DNA of 64,000 nucleotides, taken from positions 124,001-188,000 of the forward strand of contig CAWFUP010000006.1 of the NCBI GenBank assembly GCA_963819075.1. The letters run 5' to 3'. The first letter of the stretch is position 1. Every line of letters starts with the position of its first letter. The DNA comes from CAVQBJ01 sp963819075. Its GTDB lineage: Bacteria; Actinomycetota; Thermoleophilia; Solirubrobacterales; Solirubrobacteraceae. Shown here in pieces: positions 8,328 through 16,143 of the stretch. Made by a program: the position numbers and the translations under genes. Below the pieces are notes generated by a model. That model saw only the letters and a list, made by a program, of their open reading frames with translations, was not told where the DNA came from and ran no database searches.

Positions 8328-8786
8328 ATGCGCGTCACCGCCAAGGCCGACTACGCAGTCCGTGCGGCCGTTGAGCTCGGCCGAGCGAGTGCGGACGCGC
8401 CGCGCAAGGTCGATGACGTCGCGCGCAGCCAGGAGATCCCGCTGTCCTTTCTCGAGAACATCCTCACGCAGCTCAAGACCGCCGGCGTCGTGCGCAGCCA
8501 GCGCGGCCCCGAGGGCGGCTACTGGCTCTCTCGTCCGGCCGACGAGATCAACGTCGCCGAGGTGATTCGCGCCGTCGAGGGCCCGCTCGTCGGCGTGCGC
8601 GGCAGCCGCCCCGAGGAGATCGCCTACCAGGGCTCGGCCGAGTCGCTGCAGCAGGTGTGGATCGCGCTGCGCGCGAACCTCCGCGAAGTGCTCGAGCAGG
8701 TTACGCTCGCCGACATCGCGAACGGCACCCTGCCGGCGCGTGTCACCGAGCTGACGCGCGACGAGGACGCCTGGCACGCGCGCTGA
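8328..8786 (+). CDS. Rrf2 family transcriptional regulator without cluster-binding cysteines
   Basis: A 152-residue Rrf2 protein. The winged helix spans about residues 1-80: AKADYAVRAAVEL, the recognition helix around SFLENILTQLKTAG, and the wing SQRGPEGGYWLSRP. Rrf2 members such as IscR and NsrR bind Fe-S clusters through three cysteines after residue 90. This protein has none (the loop reads VEGPLVGVRGSRPEE), so it probably senses something else or acts without a cofactor. It begins 26 bases after dprE2 on the same strand, possibly co-transcribed. ATG at 8328 starts the conserved MRVTAKADYA. Confidence 0.88.
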   Translation: MRVTAKADYAVRAAVELGRASADAPRKVDDVARSQEIPLSFLENILTQLKTAGVVRSQRGPEGGYWLSRPADEINVAEVIRAVEGPLVGVRGSRPEEIAYQGSAESLQQVWIALRANLREVLEQVTLADIANGTLPARVTELTRDEDAWHAR

Positions 8787-8855
8787 GCCGCGCGCTGGTC
8801 CTCGCCGGTCGCACCGGTGAGCGTCGCGTCACCCCGCTCGGGGGCGACCAGTGCG

Positions 8856-9539
8856 TCAGGCGCCGGGTGGGCGCGTGGCCCCGACCGAGGCCAGTGCGTC
8901 GGCGATGCACGCGGCCTGCACCTCGGCCGGGTTCATGGGAAACGGCTCGGCGATGCCGCCCGGCGCCTCACGCACGCCGACGCCGATGCGCGCAAGGTGC
9001 ATCGTCCCGAGGGTCTGGGTGTACAGGTGGTTCGCGGTGAAATCCGGGTCGGCGACATTGAAAACGCCCTGCTGCGCGCCGCGCTCGAGCATCCGCGAAA
9101 GGCGGCCGAGGCACTTGGCCATCCCCTGGCCGAGGCGGAACCAGACGGCATCGGAGACGCTCTCCTGAAGCTCGCTCGCCGGCCGGCGCATGAGTGAGAG
9201 GCTGCAGTCCAGGAACGCCGGGTGCGCGAGGCAGTAGTTGGTGTAACGCCGCCAGCACTCCTCCAGCTCGGCCGCGGGGTCGAGCCCGGCGTCCACGCCC
9301 TCGAGGTCCTCGGCGAGGTCGGCCAGGTAGCTCGTCAGCGTCAGCACGAACAGCTCCTCCTTGGAGGAGAAGTGCCGGTAGATGAGCGCCTTGTTGATAC
9401 CGACCGCGCGGGCGATGTCCTCGATCGGCGCGTCCTGCAGCCCGCGCTCGTCGAACAGGACTCGTGTGGCGGCGACGATCTCGCGCTCGCGGGCGCGGCG
9501 TGCCGAAGCCCGCGTGGGGCGTGTGCTGGAGCTTGCCAT
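8856..9539 (-). CDS. TetR family transcriptional regulator
   Basis: A 227-residue TetR repressor. The helix-turn-helix covers about residues 18-62, with IEDIARAVGINKALIYRHF as recognition region. The ligand-binding C-terminal domain is all-helical. It diverges from the acyl-CoA dehydrogenase gene across a 150-bp gap that holds a CGGTTG/CAACCG inverted repeat. It probably represses that gene and itself in response to an acyl-CoA or fatty acid. The start chosen is the ATG closest to the HTH (MASSSTRP); the longer reading upstream would run across the operator. Confidence 0.9.
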   Translation of the reverse strand: MASSSTRPTRASARRAREREIVAATRVLFDERGLQDAPIEDIARAVGINKALIYRHFSSKEELFVLTLTSYLADLAEDLEGVDAGLDPAAELEECWRRYTNYCLAHPAFLDCSLSLMRRPASELQESVSDAVWFRLGQGMAKCLGRLSRMLERGAQQGVFNVADPDFTANHLYTQTLGTMHLARIGVGVREAPGGIAEPFPMNPAEVQAACIADALASVGATRPPGA

Positions 9540-9565
9540 CGCCGCAGTATACAATTTGGACCAGT

Positions 9566-9590
9566 CGGTTGAACAGCACTTAGACAACCG
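9566..9590. promoter_or_regulatory. Candidate TetR operator between the regulator and acyl-CoA dehydrogenase
   Basis: A perfect 6-bp inverted repeat, CGGTTG (9566-9571) and CAACCG (9585-9590), sits in the only AT-richer stretch of the divergent region. It is 27 bases from the regulator's start and about 100 from the dehydrogenase. Position and symmetry fit a TetR operator serving both genes. Binding is inferred. Confidence 0.5.
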
Positions 9591-9688
9591 TTTACACTCT
9601 CGGTACGAGCGAGGGACCGCCGGTCGGAGGCCGTCGTGTCGCGGGCACCGAGCAGCGCCCATCCGCCAGCCGCGTCCAAGGAGATCCG

Positions 9689-10975
9689 ATGTCAGCCGAA
9701 CCCGCCGTTGCCCCCAGCCCCGAGGAGCTCGCCGCCGCCCCCGGCGGAGGGGAAGGCGAGGCGCCGCCATTCTCGCTCGAGCTGTCCGAGGACCAGCGCG
9801 ACATCCGCGACTGGGTGCACGGGTTCGCCGAGGGCGTCGTGCGCCCGGCCGGCGCCGAGTGGGACGAGCGCGAGGAGACGCCGTGGCCGATCATCCAGGA
9901 GGCGACGAAGATCGGCCTCTACGGCTTCGAGTCGATCGCGCAGTTCTGGTCGGACCCGACGGGCCTGACGCTGCCGATCGTCAACGAGGAGCTCTTCTGG
10001 GGTGACGCCGGCATCGGCATGGCGATCATGGGCACGAGCCTCGCCGTCGCCGGCATCTTCGCCAACGGGACGCCCGAGCAGATGGGCGAGTGGATTCCGC
10101 AGTGCTTCGGCACCGCCGACGACCCGAAGGTCGCGGCGTTCTGCGTGTCCGAGCCCGACGCCGGCTCGGACGTCTCGTCGCTGCGCACGCGGGCCAAGTA
10201 CGACGAGGCCAAGGACGAGTGGGTGCTCAACGGTCAGAAGGCGTGGGCCACGAACGGCGGCATCGCCAACGTGCACGTCGTCGTCGCGTCGGTCGACCCC
10301 GAGCTCGGCTCGCGCGGCCAGGCCTCGTTCGTCATCCCGCCCGACACGGCGGGCCTCGAGATGGGCACGAAGGTCAAGAAGCACGGCCTGCGGGCCTCGC
10401 ACACGGCCGACGTGTTCCTCGACGACTGCCGCATCCCCGGCTCGTGCCTGCTTGGCGGCAAGGAGAAGCTCGACGCCCGCCTCGCCCGCGCCCGCGAGGG
10501 CCAGCGCTCGCGTGGTCAGGCCGCGATGGCCACGTTCGAGTCCTCGCGCCCGACGGTCGGCGCCCAGGCGATCGGCATTGCCCGCGCGGCGTATGAGTAT
10601 GCGCTGCAGTACGCCAAGGACCGCTCGCAGTTCGGCCGTCCGATCATCGAGAACCAGGCCATCGCCTTCACACTGGCCGACATGAAGCTCGAGATCGACG
10701 CGGCGCGACTGCTCGTGTGGCGTGCCTCCTGGATGGGCCGCGCCGGCAAGACGTTCGAGAACGCCGAGGGCTCGATGAGCAAGCTGAAGGCCGGCGAGGT
10801 TGCCGTGTGGGCGACGGAGCGCGCGATCCAGATCCTCGGCGGCAACGGCTACGCGCGCGAGTTCCCCGTCGAGCGGTTCCACCGCGACGCGAAGATCTAC
10901 ACGATCTTCGAGGGCACCTCGGAGATCCAGCGGCTCGTGATCGCCCGCGCGATCTCCGGAGTGCACATCAAGTAG
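9689..10975 (+). CDS. Acyl-CoA dehydrogenase
   Basis: A 428-residue FAD enzyme that introduces a trans-2 double bond into an acyl-CoA in beta-oxidation or related catabolism. It has the ACAD layout: N-terminal helical domain, CVSEPDAGSDVSSL and NGQKAWATNGGIANV in the beta domain, and a C-terminal helical domain with DRSQFGRPI and ILGGNGYAREFP. It ends IYTIFEGTSEIQRL, where the Glu of FEGTSE is in the catalytic-base position. AAGGAG lies 7 bases before the ATG. An acidic/proline N-terminal extension of about 30 residues precedes the fold. Chain-length preference cannot be assigned. It is divergent from, and probably controlled by, the TetR gene at 8856. Confidence 0.93.
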   Translation: MSAEPAVAPSPEELAAAPGGGEGEAPPFSLELSEDQRDIRDWVHGFAEGVVRPAGAEWDEREETPWPIIQEATKIGLYGFESIAQFWSDPTGLTLPIVNEELFWGDAGIGMAIMGTSLAVAGIFANGTPEQMGEWIPQCFGTADDPKVAAFCVSEPDAGSDVSSLRTRAKYDEAKDEWVLNGQKAWATNGGIANVHVVVASVDPELGSRGQASFVIPPDTAGLEMGTKVKKHGLRASHTADVFLDDCRIPGSCLLGGKEKLDARLARAREGQRSRGQAAMATFESSRPTVGAQAIGIARAAYEYALQYAKDRSQFGRPIIENQAIAFTLADMKLEIDAARLLVWRASWMGRAGKTFENAEGSMSKLKAGEVAVWATERAIQILGGNGYAREFPVERFHRDAKIYTIFEGTSEIQRLVIARAISGVHIK

Positions 10976-11001
10976 CCGTCACCGCGCGAGGCCGCCGCGC
11001 G

Positions 11002-11325
11002 CTACCACGCCTGCTCGTCGCCGCAGTGCGGGCAGGCGACGGTCGTCGAGACCGCCGCGTCGAAGACGTAGCCGCACGAGCACGTGTATTGCGCGCTGTC
11101 GAGCGGGCCGCCGGCTTCGCGCACGCGCTGGGCGTCGAGGTCCATGCGCGCCTGATCGGCGCGCCGGCGCAGTGGCGGGCGGGCCGCGGCCGGCGAAGCT
11201 GGTCCGGCTTCTGCGGTCGTGTCGCGCTCGCTGCGCGCGTGCGCCGGTCCGCTCACGCGTCGGGCCGCCGGGGCGGCCGCACGGTGGCGTCGGCGCTCGC
11301 TGAGGATGTGAAGACTGGGTCGCAT
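11002..11325 (-). CDS. Small zinc-ribbon protein of unknown function
   Basis: A 107-residue protein (if ATG at 11325 is used; an ATG at 11376 would add 17 residues). Its N-terminal half is Arg/Ala-rich and probably disordered. The C terminus carries YTCSCGYVFDAAV followed by VACPHCGDEQAW, a four-cysteine zinc ribbon (CxC and CxxC) of the rubredoxin/transcription-factor sort. No enzymatic domain is seen. It converges on the acyl-CoA dehydrogenase, ending 26 bases from it. The ribbon is clear; reality of the whole N terminus is less so. Confidence 0.6.
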   Translation of the reverse strand: MRPSLHILSERRRHRAAAPAARRVSGPAHARSERDTTAEAGPASPAAARPPLRRRADQARMDLDAQRVREAGGPLDSAQYTCSCGYVFDAAVSTTVACPHCGDEQAW

Positions 11326-11507
11326 GTGGCTCTCGGTGTTAAAGACTCGGCGCATGCCAGAAGGTTTCGCCGTCATACCGAACTTTCCTGGCCGGATGTC
11401 CAGGCCGGCCCCCGCGGGGGCTCGGCGCAGCCGAGGGCGCGCGGCGGAGGGTCCCTGGCGCGGCGTCCGCCGGGACGGGGCGTCGGTTTGAGATACTTGG
11501 CGGCGAG

Positions 11508-11915
11508 ATGAACCCCGCCCGCAAGCGCACGGTGCGCCTGGTGGTGGCGCTTACCGCCGCGGTGCTGCTCGCAAGCGCGCTGATCTACACGAGCTTCAGC
11601 GCCGCCAGCCCGGCCGTGACGCCCACCCAGCTGCTCGGACAGGCCGCCAGCGCCTCGGCCGGCCGCACCTACCAGCTCACTGGCACGGTTGCCGCGGGGA
11701 CGGTGCGGCACGTGGGCGCGGATCTCGACTTCGGAGTGCAGGACCGCACGGGCGGCGGACCGATCGTGCCGATCGCCTACAGCGGCGAGGTGCCCGATCC
11801 CTTCCGGGTCGGGCGCGAGATCATCGTGACCGTCTCCCGGAGCGGCGGCGGGTGGGTCGGCCAGCGGGACTCGCTGATCACAAAGTGCCCCTCGAAATAC
11901 AGCACCGCCTCGTAG
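11508..11915 (+). CDS. ccmE: Cytochrome c maturation heme chaperone CcmE, cysteine (CxxxY) type
   Basis: CcmE takes heme from CcmC and hands it to the CcmF/H ligase on the outer face. The 135-residue protein has one N-terminal membrane helix (about residues 9-30), then an OB-fold with GRTYQLTGTVAAGTV, PIAYSGEVPDPFRVG and IIVTVSR. Classic CcmE binds heme through His in HxxxY. Here the corresponding site near the C terminus reads KCPSKY, that is C-x-x-x-Y, the variant known from Desulfovibrio and archaea. A GATACT -10-like element 11 bases before the ATG suggests an almost leaderless mRNA. CcmF starts 23 bases downstream. Confidence 0.85.
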   Translation: MNPARKRTVRLVVALTAAVLLASALIYTSFSAASPAVTPTQLLGQAASASAGRTYQLTGTVAAGTVRHVGADLDFGVQDRTGGGPIVPIAYSGEVPDPFRVGREIIVTVSRSGGGWVGQRDSLITKCPSKYSTAS

Positions 11916-11937
11916 TGGCGCGCGGGCCCGGGCACTG

Positions 11938-14121
11938 ATGGCGTCCCTCGGTCGCGCGACCCTGTTGCTGTCGCTCGCCGTCTGCGCGTACGGCATCGGG
12001 GCGTCGATCTTCGGCGTGCGCGCCGGGCAGCAGGAATGGGCGGACTCGGGCCGCCGCGCGGTGTATTCGCTGGCGCTCATCCTGACCGTGGCCTTCGCCG
12101 TGCTCGAGATCGCCTTCCTGCGCAACGACTTCTCGTTCAACACCGTCGCGTCGACCTCGAGCACGACGACGCCGCTCTACTACCGGGCGGCCGCCGTCTG
12201 GTCGTCGCAGCAGGGCTCGCTCCTGCTCTGGGCGTGGCTCGAATCGCTGTGGTCGAGCCTGATCCTGTTCCTCACGCGCAAGCGTCTGCGCGACGTGACG
12301 CCGTACGCCACCGCGATCCTGCTCGGGTTCTGCGGCTTCTTCGTCTCGCTCATGGTCTTCTGGGCCACACCGTTCGACACGACGGCGCCGGCCCCGACCG
12401 ACGGCGCCGGCCTCGATCCGCTCCTGCGCCACCCGAGCATGATGATCCACCCCCCGATGCTCTACTCGGGGTACACGCTCTCGATCATCCCGTTCGCGTT
12501 CGGCGCCGCGGCGCTCATCGCCCGGCGCATCGACGCCGATTGGATCCGCTGCGTGCGCCGCTTCGCGCTCGCCGCATGGCTGTTCCTCGGCATCGGCATC
12601 CTGCTCGGCGCGCGCTGGTCCTACGCGGAGCTCGGCTGGGGGGGCTACTGGGGCTGGGATCCGGTCGAGAACGCGGCGCTGCTGCCCTGGCTGACCGGGA
12701 CCGCCTTCCTGCACTCGATCATGATCCAGGAGAAGCGGGGCATGCTGAAGGTGTGGAACGTCTCGCTCATGCTCGCCACGGGAACGCTCGCGGTGATGGG
12801 GACGTTCCTCGTGCGCTCGGGCATCCTCAACTCGATCCACGCGTTCGGTGGCAACACGCTCGGCGTACCGTTCGTGTCGCTCATCGCGATCATGATCGGC
12901 GGTGCGCTGTATCTCGTCGTCACGCGTCGCCAGCTGCTGGCCAGCGAGCACCGGATCGACTCGCTGCTGTCCCGCGAGTCGGTGTTCGTGGCCAACAACG
13001 TCGTGCTCGTGGCGCTCGTTTTCGTGATCCTGTGGGGGACGTACTTCCCGCTCATCTCCGAGGCGGTCACCGGACAGTCGCAGTCGGTCGGACCGCCCTG
13101 GTTCGACCGTTACACGGTTCCGCTCGCGCTCGTGCTCGTGCTGCTGTCGGGTCTCGGCCCGGTCATCGCCTGGAGGCGGGCGACGTTCGCGAACGCCCGA
13201 CGCAACCTGATCGTGCCGGCGACGGCGTCGCTGCTCGTGCTCGTCGCGCTGCTCGCCGCCGGCGTCTCCGGCAGCTGGAAGGCGATCGCGATGTTCGCGT
13301 GTGCCGCCTTCGTGCTCGGCAGCGTCGGACAGGAGTTCTGGCGCGGGACGCGCGCGCGCCGCGCGCTCTCCCACGAGAGCCCGCCCGGGGCGCTTGTCGC
13401 GCTCGTGCGGCGCAACCGGCGCCGCTACGGCGGCTACATCGTGCACGTCGGCATCGCGATCCTGTTCGTCGGCGTCGCCGCGTCGTCGTCCTTCCAGCAC
13501 GAATCCGAGCTCAGCCTTGGGGTCGGGCAGTCCACCCACGTCGGGCCGTACACGTTCCGCTACGTGCGCTCGACGGCCAGCGTGCTGCCCGAGTTCGATC
13601 GCACGCACACCGGCTCGATCCTCGACCTCGGCGCCGTCCTCGACGTCAGCAAGGGTGGTCGGCACGTCACGACGCTTAACCCGAGCGCCGGCTACTACTC
13701 GAGCTCTGACCCGTCACTCGGCTCCGTCGGCAGCCTCATCGGCGGCGAGACGGTCAGCCACGTTGGGTTGAACGCCGGCCCGCTCAAGGACTACTGGGCC
13801 GCGATCGAGCCCGACATCAGCGATCCGTCGTTGCAGGCCTACATCAACGCCGGCAACAGCCGCATCCCCTTCTCCGATCCCGCCGAGGCGCTCATCCCGA
13901 TCGCCTTCCTCGCGCGCCAGTACGTGCGGGCGCCTCCGCCGGCGCAGTTCCACATCCTCGTCTCCCCGCTCGTCACCTGGATCTGGTCTGGCGGCGCGAT
14001 CGTGTTCCTCGGCGCGCTCATCGCCATCTGGCCCGCGCCCGGACTCGTGCGCCGGCGCGTGACGGTGACCACGCGCGCGGCCCGGCGCGCGTTCGGCACG
14101 CGCGGCCTCAGCCGCGCGTGA
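11938..14121 (+). CDS. ccmF: Heme lyase CcmF
   Basis: A 727-residue polytopic protein that joins heme from CcmE to the CxxCH of apocytochrome c. Many membrane helices run the full length. Conserved elements include SSQQGSLLLW, HPPMLYSGY, the tryptophan-rich heme-handling WGGYWGWDPVENA with LLPWLTGTAFLHS after it, and VRSGILNSIHAF. A large extracytoplasmic region (about residues 505-650) precedes the last helix. The C-terminal tail is basic and cytosolic. It is preceded by ccmE and followed 22 bases later by a CcmI-like gene, forming a partial ccm operon. CcmA, B, C and D are not in the window. Confidence 0.95.
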   Translation: MASLGRATLLLSLAVCAYGIGASIFGVRAGQQEWADSGRRAVYSLALILTVAFAVLEIAFLRNDFSFNTVASTSSTTTPLYYRAAAVWSSQQGSLLLWAWLESLWSSLILFLTRKRLRDVTPYATAILLGFCGFFVSLMVFWATPFDTTAPAPTDGAGLDPLLRHPSMMIHPPMLYSGYTLSIIPFAFGAAALIARRIDADWIRCVRRFALAAWLFLGIGILLGARWSYAELGWGGYWGWDPVENAALLPWLTGTAFLHSIMIQEKRGMLKVWNVSLMLATGTLAVMGTFLVRSGILNSIHAFGGNTLGVPFVSLIAIMIGGALYLVVTRRQLLASEHRIDSLLSRESVFVANNVVLVALVFVILWGTYFPLISEAVTGQSQSVGPPWFDRYTVPLALVLVLLSGLGPVIAWRRATFANARRNLIVPATASLLVLVALLAAGVSGSWKAIAMFACAAFVLGSVGQEFWRGTRARRALSHESPPGALVALVRRNRRRYGGYIVHVGIAILFVGVAASSSFQHESELSLGVGQSTHVGPYTFRYVRSTASVLPEFDRTHTGSILDLGAVLDVSKGGRHVTTLNPSAGYYSSSDPSLGSVGSLIGGETVSHVGLNAGPLKDYWAAIEPDISDPSLQAYINAGNSRIPFSDPAEALIPIAFLARQYVRAPPPAQFHILVSPLVTWIWSGGAIVFLGALIAIWPAPGLVRRRVTVTTRAARRAFGTRGLSRA

Positions 14122-14143
14122 CGCGCCGGGGTCGCCTCCGTTA

Positions 14144-14458
14144 GTGAACGTTGCCATCGCCCTCGTGACCGTCGCGCTGCTCGCGGCGGTGATCTCGCTC
14201 ATCAGCCATCCGCTGCGCTCGGCTCGGCGAGACTCGGCGGCGGCGAACGCCGAGCTGGCCGACCTGCAGGCGGCTCGCGAGGCAAAGCTCCGCGAGATCC
14301 GCGACGCCGAGCTCGACTACGCCACGGGCAAGCTCTCCGAGTCGGACTATGCCGCGATCGACGCCGGACTGCGCGCCGAAGCCGTCGCCATCCTGCGGCG
14401 GTTGGACGATCTCGGGGAGGGCGAGGCGTCGAGCGCCGGCGACGGCGAGGATCGCTGA
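14144..14458 (+). CDS. CcmI-like small membrane protein with coiled coil
   Basis: A 104-residue protein with one N-terminal helix (about residues 3-22) and then a long charged helix. ELADLQAAREAKLREIRDAE and ELDYATGKLSESDYAAIDAG match the first cytosolic segment of CcmI and related short proteins found after ccmF. CcmI helps deliver apocytochrome c; this short form lacks the TPR domain, so it may only organise CcmF/CcmH. GTG start, 22 bases after ccmF. Confidence 0.7.
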   Translation: MNVAIALVTVALLAAVISLISHPLRSARRDSAAANAELADLQAAREAKLREIRDAELDYATGKLSESDYAAIDAGLRAEAVAILRRLDDLGEGEASSAGDGEDR

Positions 14459-14497
14459 CCCTCCGCCGCGGCGGGTGCGCGCCGGGCTTCGGCACGG

Positions 14498-14503
14498 TAC
14501 CCT
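14498..14503 (+). promoter_or_regulatory. -10 element for a leaderless secG transcript
   Basis: TACCCT fits TANNNT and ends 7 bases before the GTG of secG, so transcription would start at or next to the initiation codon. No Shine-Dalgarno sequence is seen there. Leaderless mRNAs are common in actinobacteria. Confidence 0.45.
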
Positions 14504-14510
14504 GTGCGGC

Positions 14511-14744
14511 GTGACCACGGTCTTCGACATCATCCAGGTCTTCATCTGCGTCGTGCTCGTGTTCCTGGTGCTGATGCACTCGGGTAAGGACGCTGGCCTG
14601 TCCGGGGCGTTCGGTGTCGGCTCGGGCGCGGGCCCGCTCGGCGGAGGCTCGATGGTCGAGCGCAACCTGAACCGCTGGACCGTCTTCTTCGCGCTGCTGT
14701 TCGTGATCAACACGATCCTGCTGATCAAGACGCCCTGGTCGTAG
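14511..14744 (+). CDS. secG: Preprotein translocase subunit SecG
   Basis: A 77-residue protein with the SecG layout. Helix 1 is at about residues 4-22 (IIQVFICVVLVFLVLMH). A Gly-rich loop with SGKDAGLSGAFG and GGGSMVERNLNRWT follows, then helix 2 at about residues 53-73. SecG assists SecYE in protein export. The GTG at 14511 gives the typical length and follows a -10 element. It stands between the ccm cluster and the convergent tldE gene. Confidence 0.93.
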   Translation: MTTVFDIIQVFICVVLVFLVLMHSGKDAGLSGAFGVGSGAGPLGGGSMVERNLNRWTVFFALLFVINTILLIKTPWS

Positions 14745-14753
14745 GGCGCGCGC

Positions 14754-16124
14754 CTACACGGTCGCGCCGGTCACGCGGAACCCGTTCGCGCGCAGCGCCG
14801 GGCACACATACCCGTACGCGAACCGCCGGTTGTAGAGGTCGGCCTCACTGACGAGCCGCGGGGTGGCCGACAGGGCCTCGGTCGCCGCGAGCAGGCGCAG
14901 CGCCGAGTCGGTGAAGCGCACGTCGAGCAGCGGCGCGGAGATGCGCCCGTCCTCGATGAGGAACGTGCCGTCGCGCGTGGTGCCGGTCAGCAGCGTCTCA
15001 CGCTCCCGGACCGCGTTCACGTACCACAGCCGCGTCACGTAGATCCCGCGCTCGATCGGCGCGGCGAGCTCGTGCTCGTCGGCGGCGCCACCCCCCACGA
15101 GCACGAGGTTGGTCGGCATCGGCCCGTACGGCGACCCCCCTGCGGCGAGCGCGTGCCCGGTCGAACGCGCCCCGCCGCCGGCCTGCGCGGCCGAGCGGGT
15201 GTCGTGGGCGACGCGATGGGCGACGCCGTCCTGGATGAGCGGGAGCGGCGCCTTCGGGACGCCCTCGGCGTCGAACCCGCGACGCAGCGTGGCCGGGTGG
15301 CGCGGGGAGTCGGCGAGGTTGACGGCGGCGGCCGCGACGCGTGTGCCGAGGCGATCGACGAGCGCGCCTCGACCCTGAGCGTGGGCCAGCCCGTTGAAGG
15401 CGAGCGCGGCGAGGAAGTCGAGCAACGTCCCGACGGCCTCGGCCTCGAGGACGACCGGATACTCGCCGGGCGGGAGCGCGACAGCGTCGCGGCGGTCGAC
15501 GCGCTCGGCGGCGCGGCGCACGAGGGCGCGGCCGTCGAGGTCGGCGCTGCGCAGCGAGGTGTGCGAGGCGAAGCCGCTGCGCCCACCCTGATCCCGGGCG
15601 ATGACGCGCAGATGCGCATCGGTGACCTGATCCTCGACCGCGATGCCCTCGCTGCTGGCGATCGCCGTCCTGACCTCGCCGGCCGTCCAGATGCCAAACG
15701 CCTCGAGATTCGCCTCGGCGGCCGCGGCGAACGCCGACCGCAGCGTGGCGCCGGCGAGCGCCGGATCGAGCTCGGCGGTCGCCGCGTCGTGGCCGTCGCT
15801 CGGACGCGCCGGCGCGGGCCCGGGCAGCCCCGGGTAGCCACCCGGCTTCCCGTGCGTGCGCGACGCCGCCTCCGAGGACGTCCGGGCTCGTCGCGCCGTC
15901 TCGCTCAGCGCATCGTCATCGAGGCGGTTCGTCGTCGCCGCCGCCGCGTGCCCATCGGTGACGCAGAGGAACTCGACGCTCGTGTCATCGACATCGGTCG
16001 CCTGCGTCGGGCGCGAGCGGGCAAAGCGCGAGGTGAGCGAGCGCTCGTGGGTCACGGTGACCTGCGTAGATCCCGACGCGCGCCCGAGGGCGCGCTCGGC
16101 CAGCGTCAGCGCCGCCTCGCTCAT
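14754..16124 (-). CDS. tldE: TldE/PmbA-type metalloprotease subunit
   Basis: TldD and TldE form a heterodimeric zinc protease that trims unfolded or ribosomally made peptides; TldE lacks the metal site. The 456 residues show the family fold: an N-terminal domain with ERSLTSRFARS, the middle TAIASSEGIAVEDQ segment, ALAFNGLAHAQGRGALVDRLG, and a C-terminal beta domain with PTNLVLVGG, GIYVTRLWYVN and RDGTFLIEDG. No HExxxH is present, as expected for TldE. tldD lies 19 bases upstream on the same strand. Confidence 0.9.
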   Translation of the reverse strand: MSEAALTLAERALGRASGSTQVTVTHERSLTSRFARSRPTQATDVDDTSVEFLCVTDGHAAAATTNRLDDDALSETARRARTSSEAASRTHGKPGGYPGLPGPAPARPSDGHDAATAELDPALAGATLRSAFAAAAEANLEAFGIWTAGEVRTAIASSEGIAVEDQVTDAHLRVIARDQGGRSGFASHTSLRSADLDGRALVRRAAERVDRRDAVALPPGEYPVVLEAEAVGTLLDFLAALAFNGLAHAQGRGALVDRLGTRVAAAAVNLADSPRHPATLRRGFDAEGVPKAPLPLIQDGVAHRVAHDTRSAAQAGGGARSTGHALAAGGSPYGPMPTNLVLVGGGAADEHELAAPIERGIYVTRLWYVNAVRERETLLTGTTRDGTFLIEDGRISAPLLDVRFTDSALRLLAATEALSATPRLVSEADLYNRRFAYGYVCPALRANGFRVTGATV

Positions 16125-16143
16125 GCCCGAGCGGCGGCGCTGC

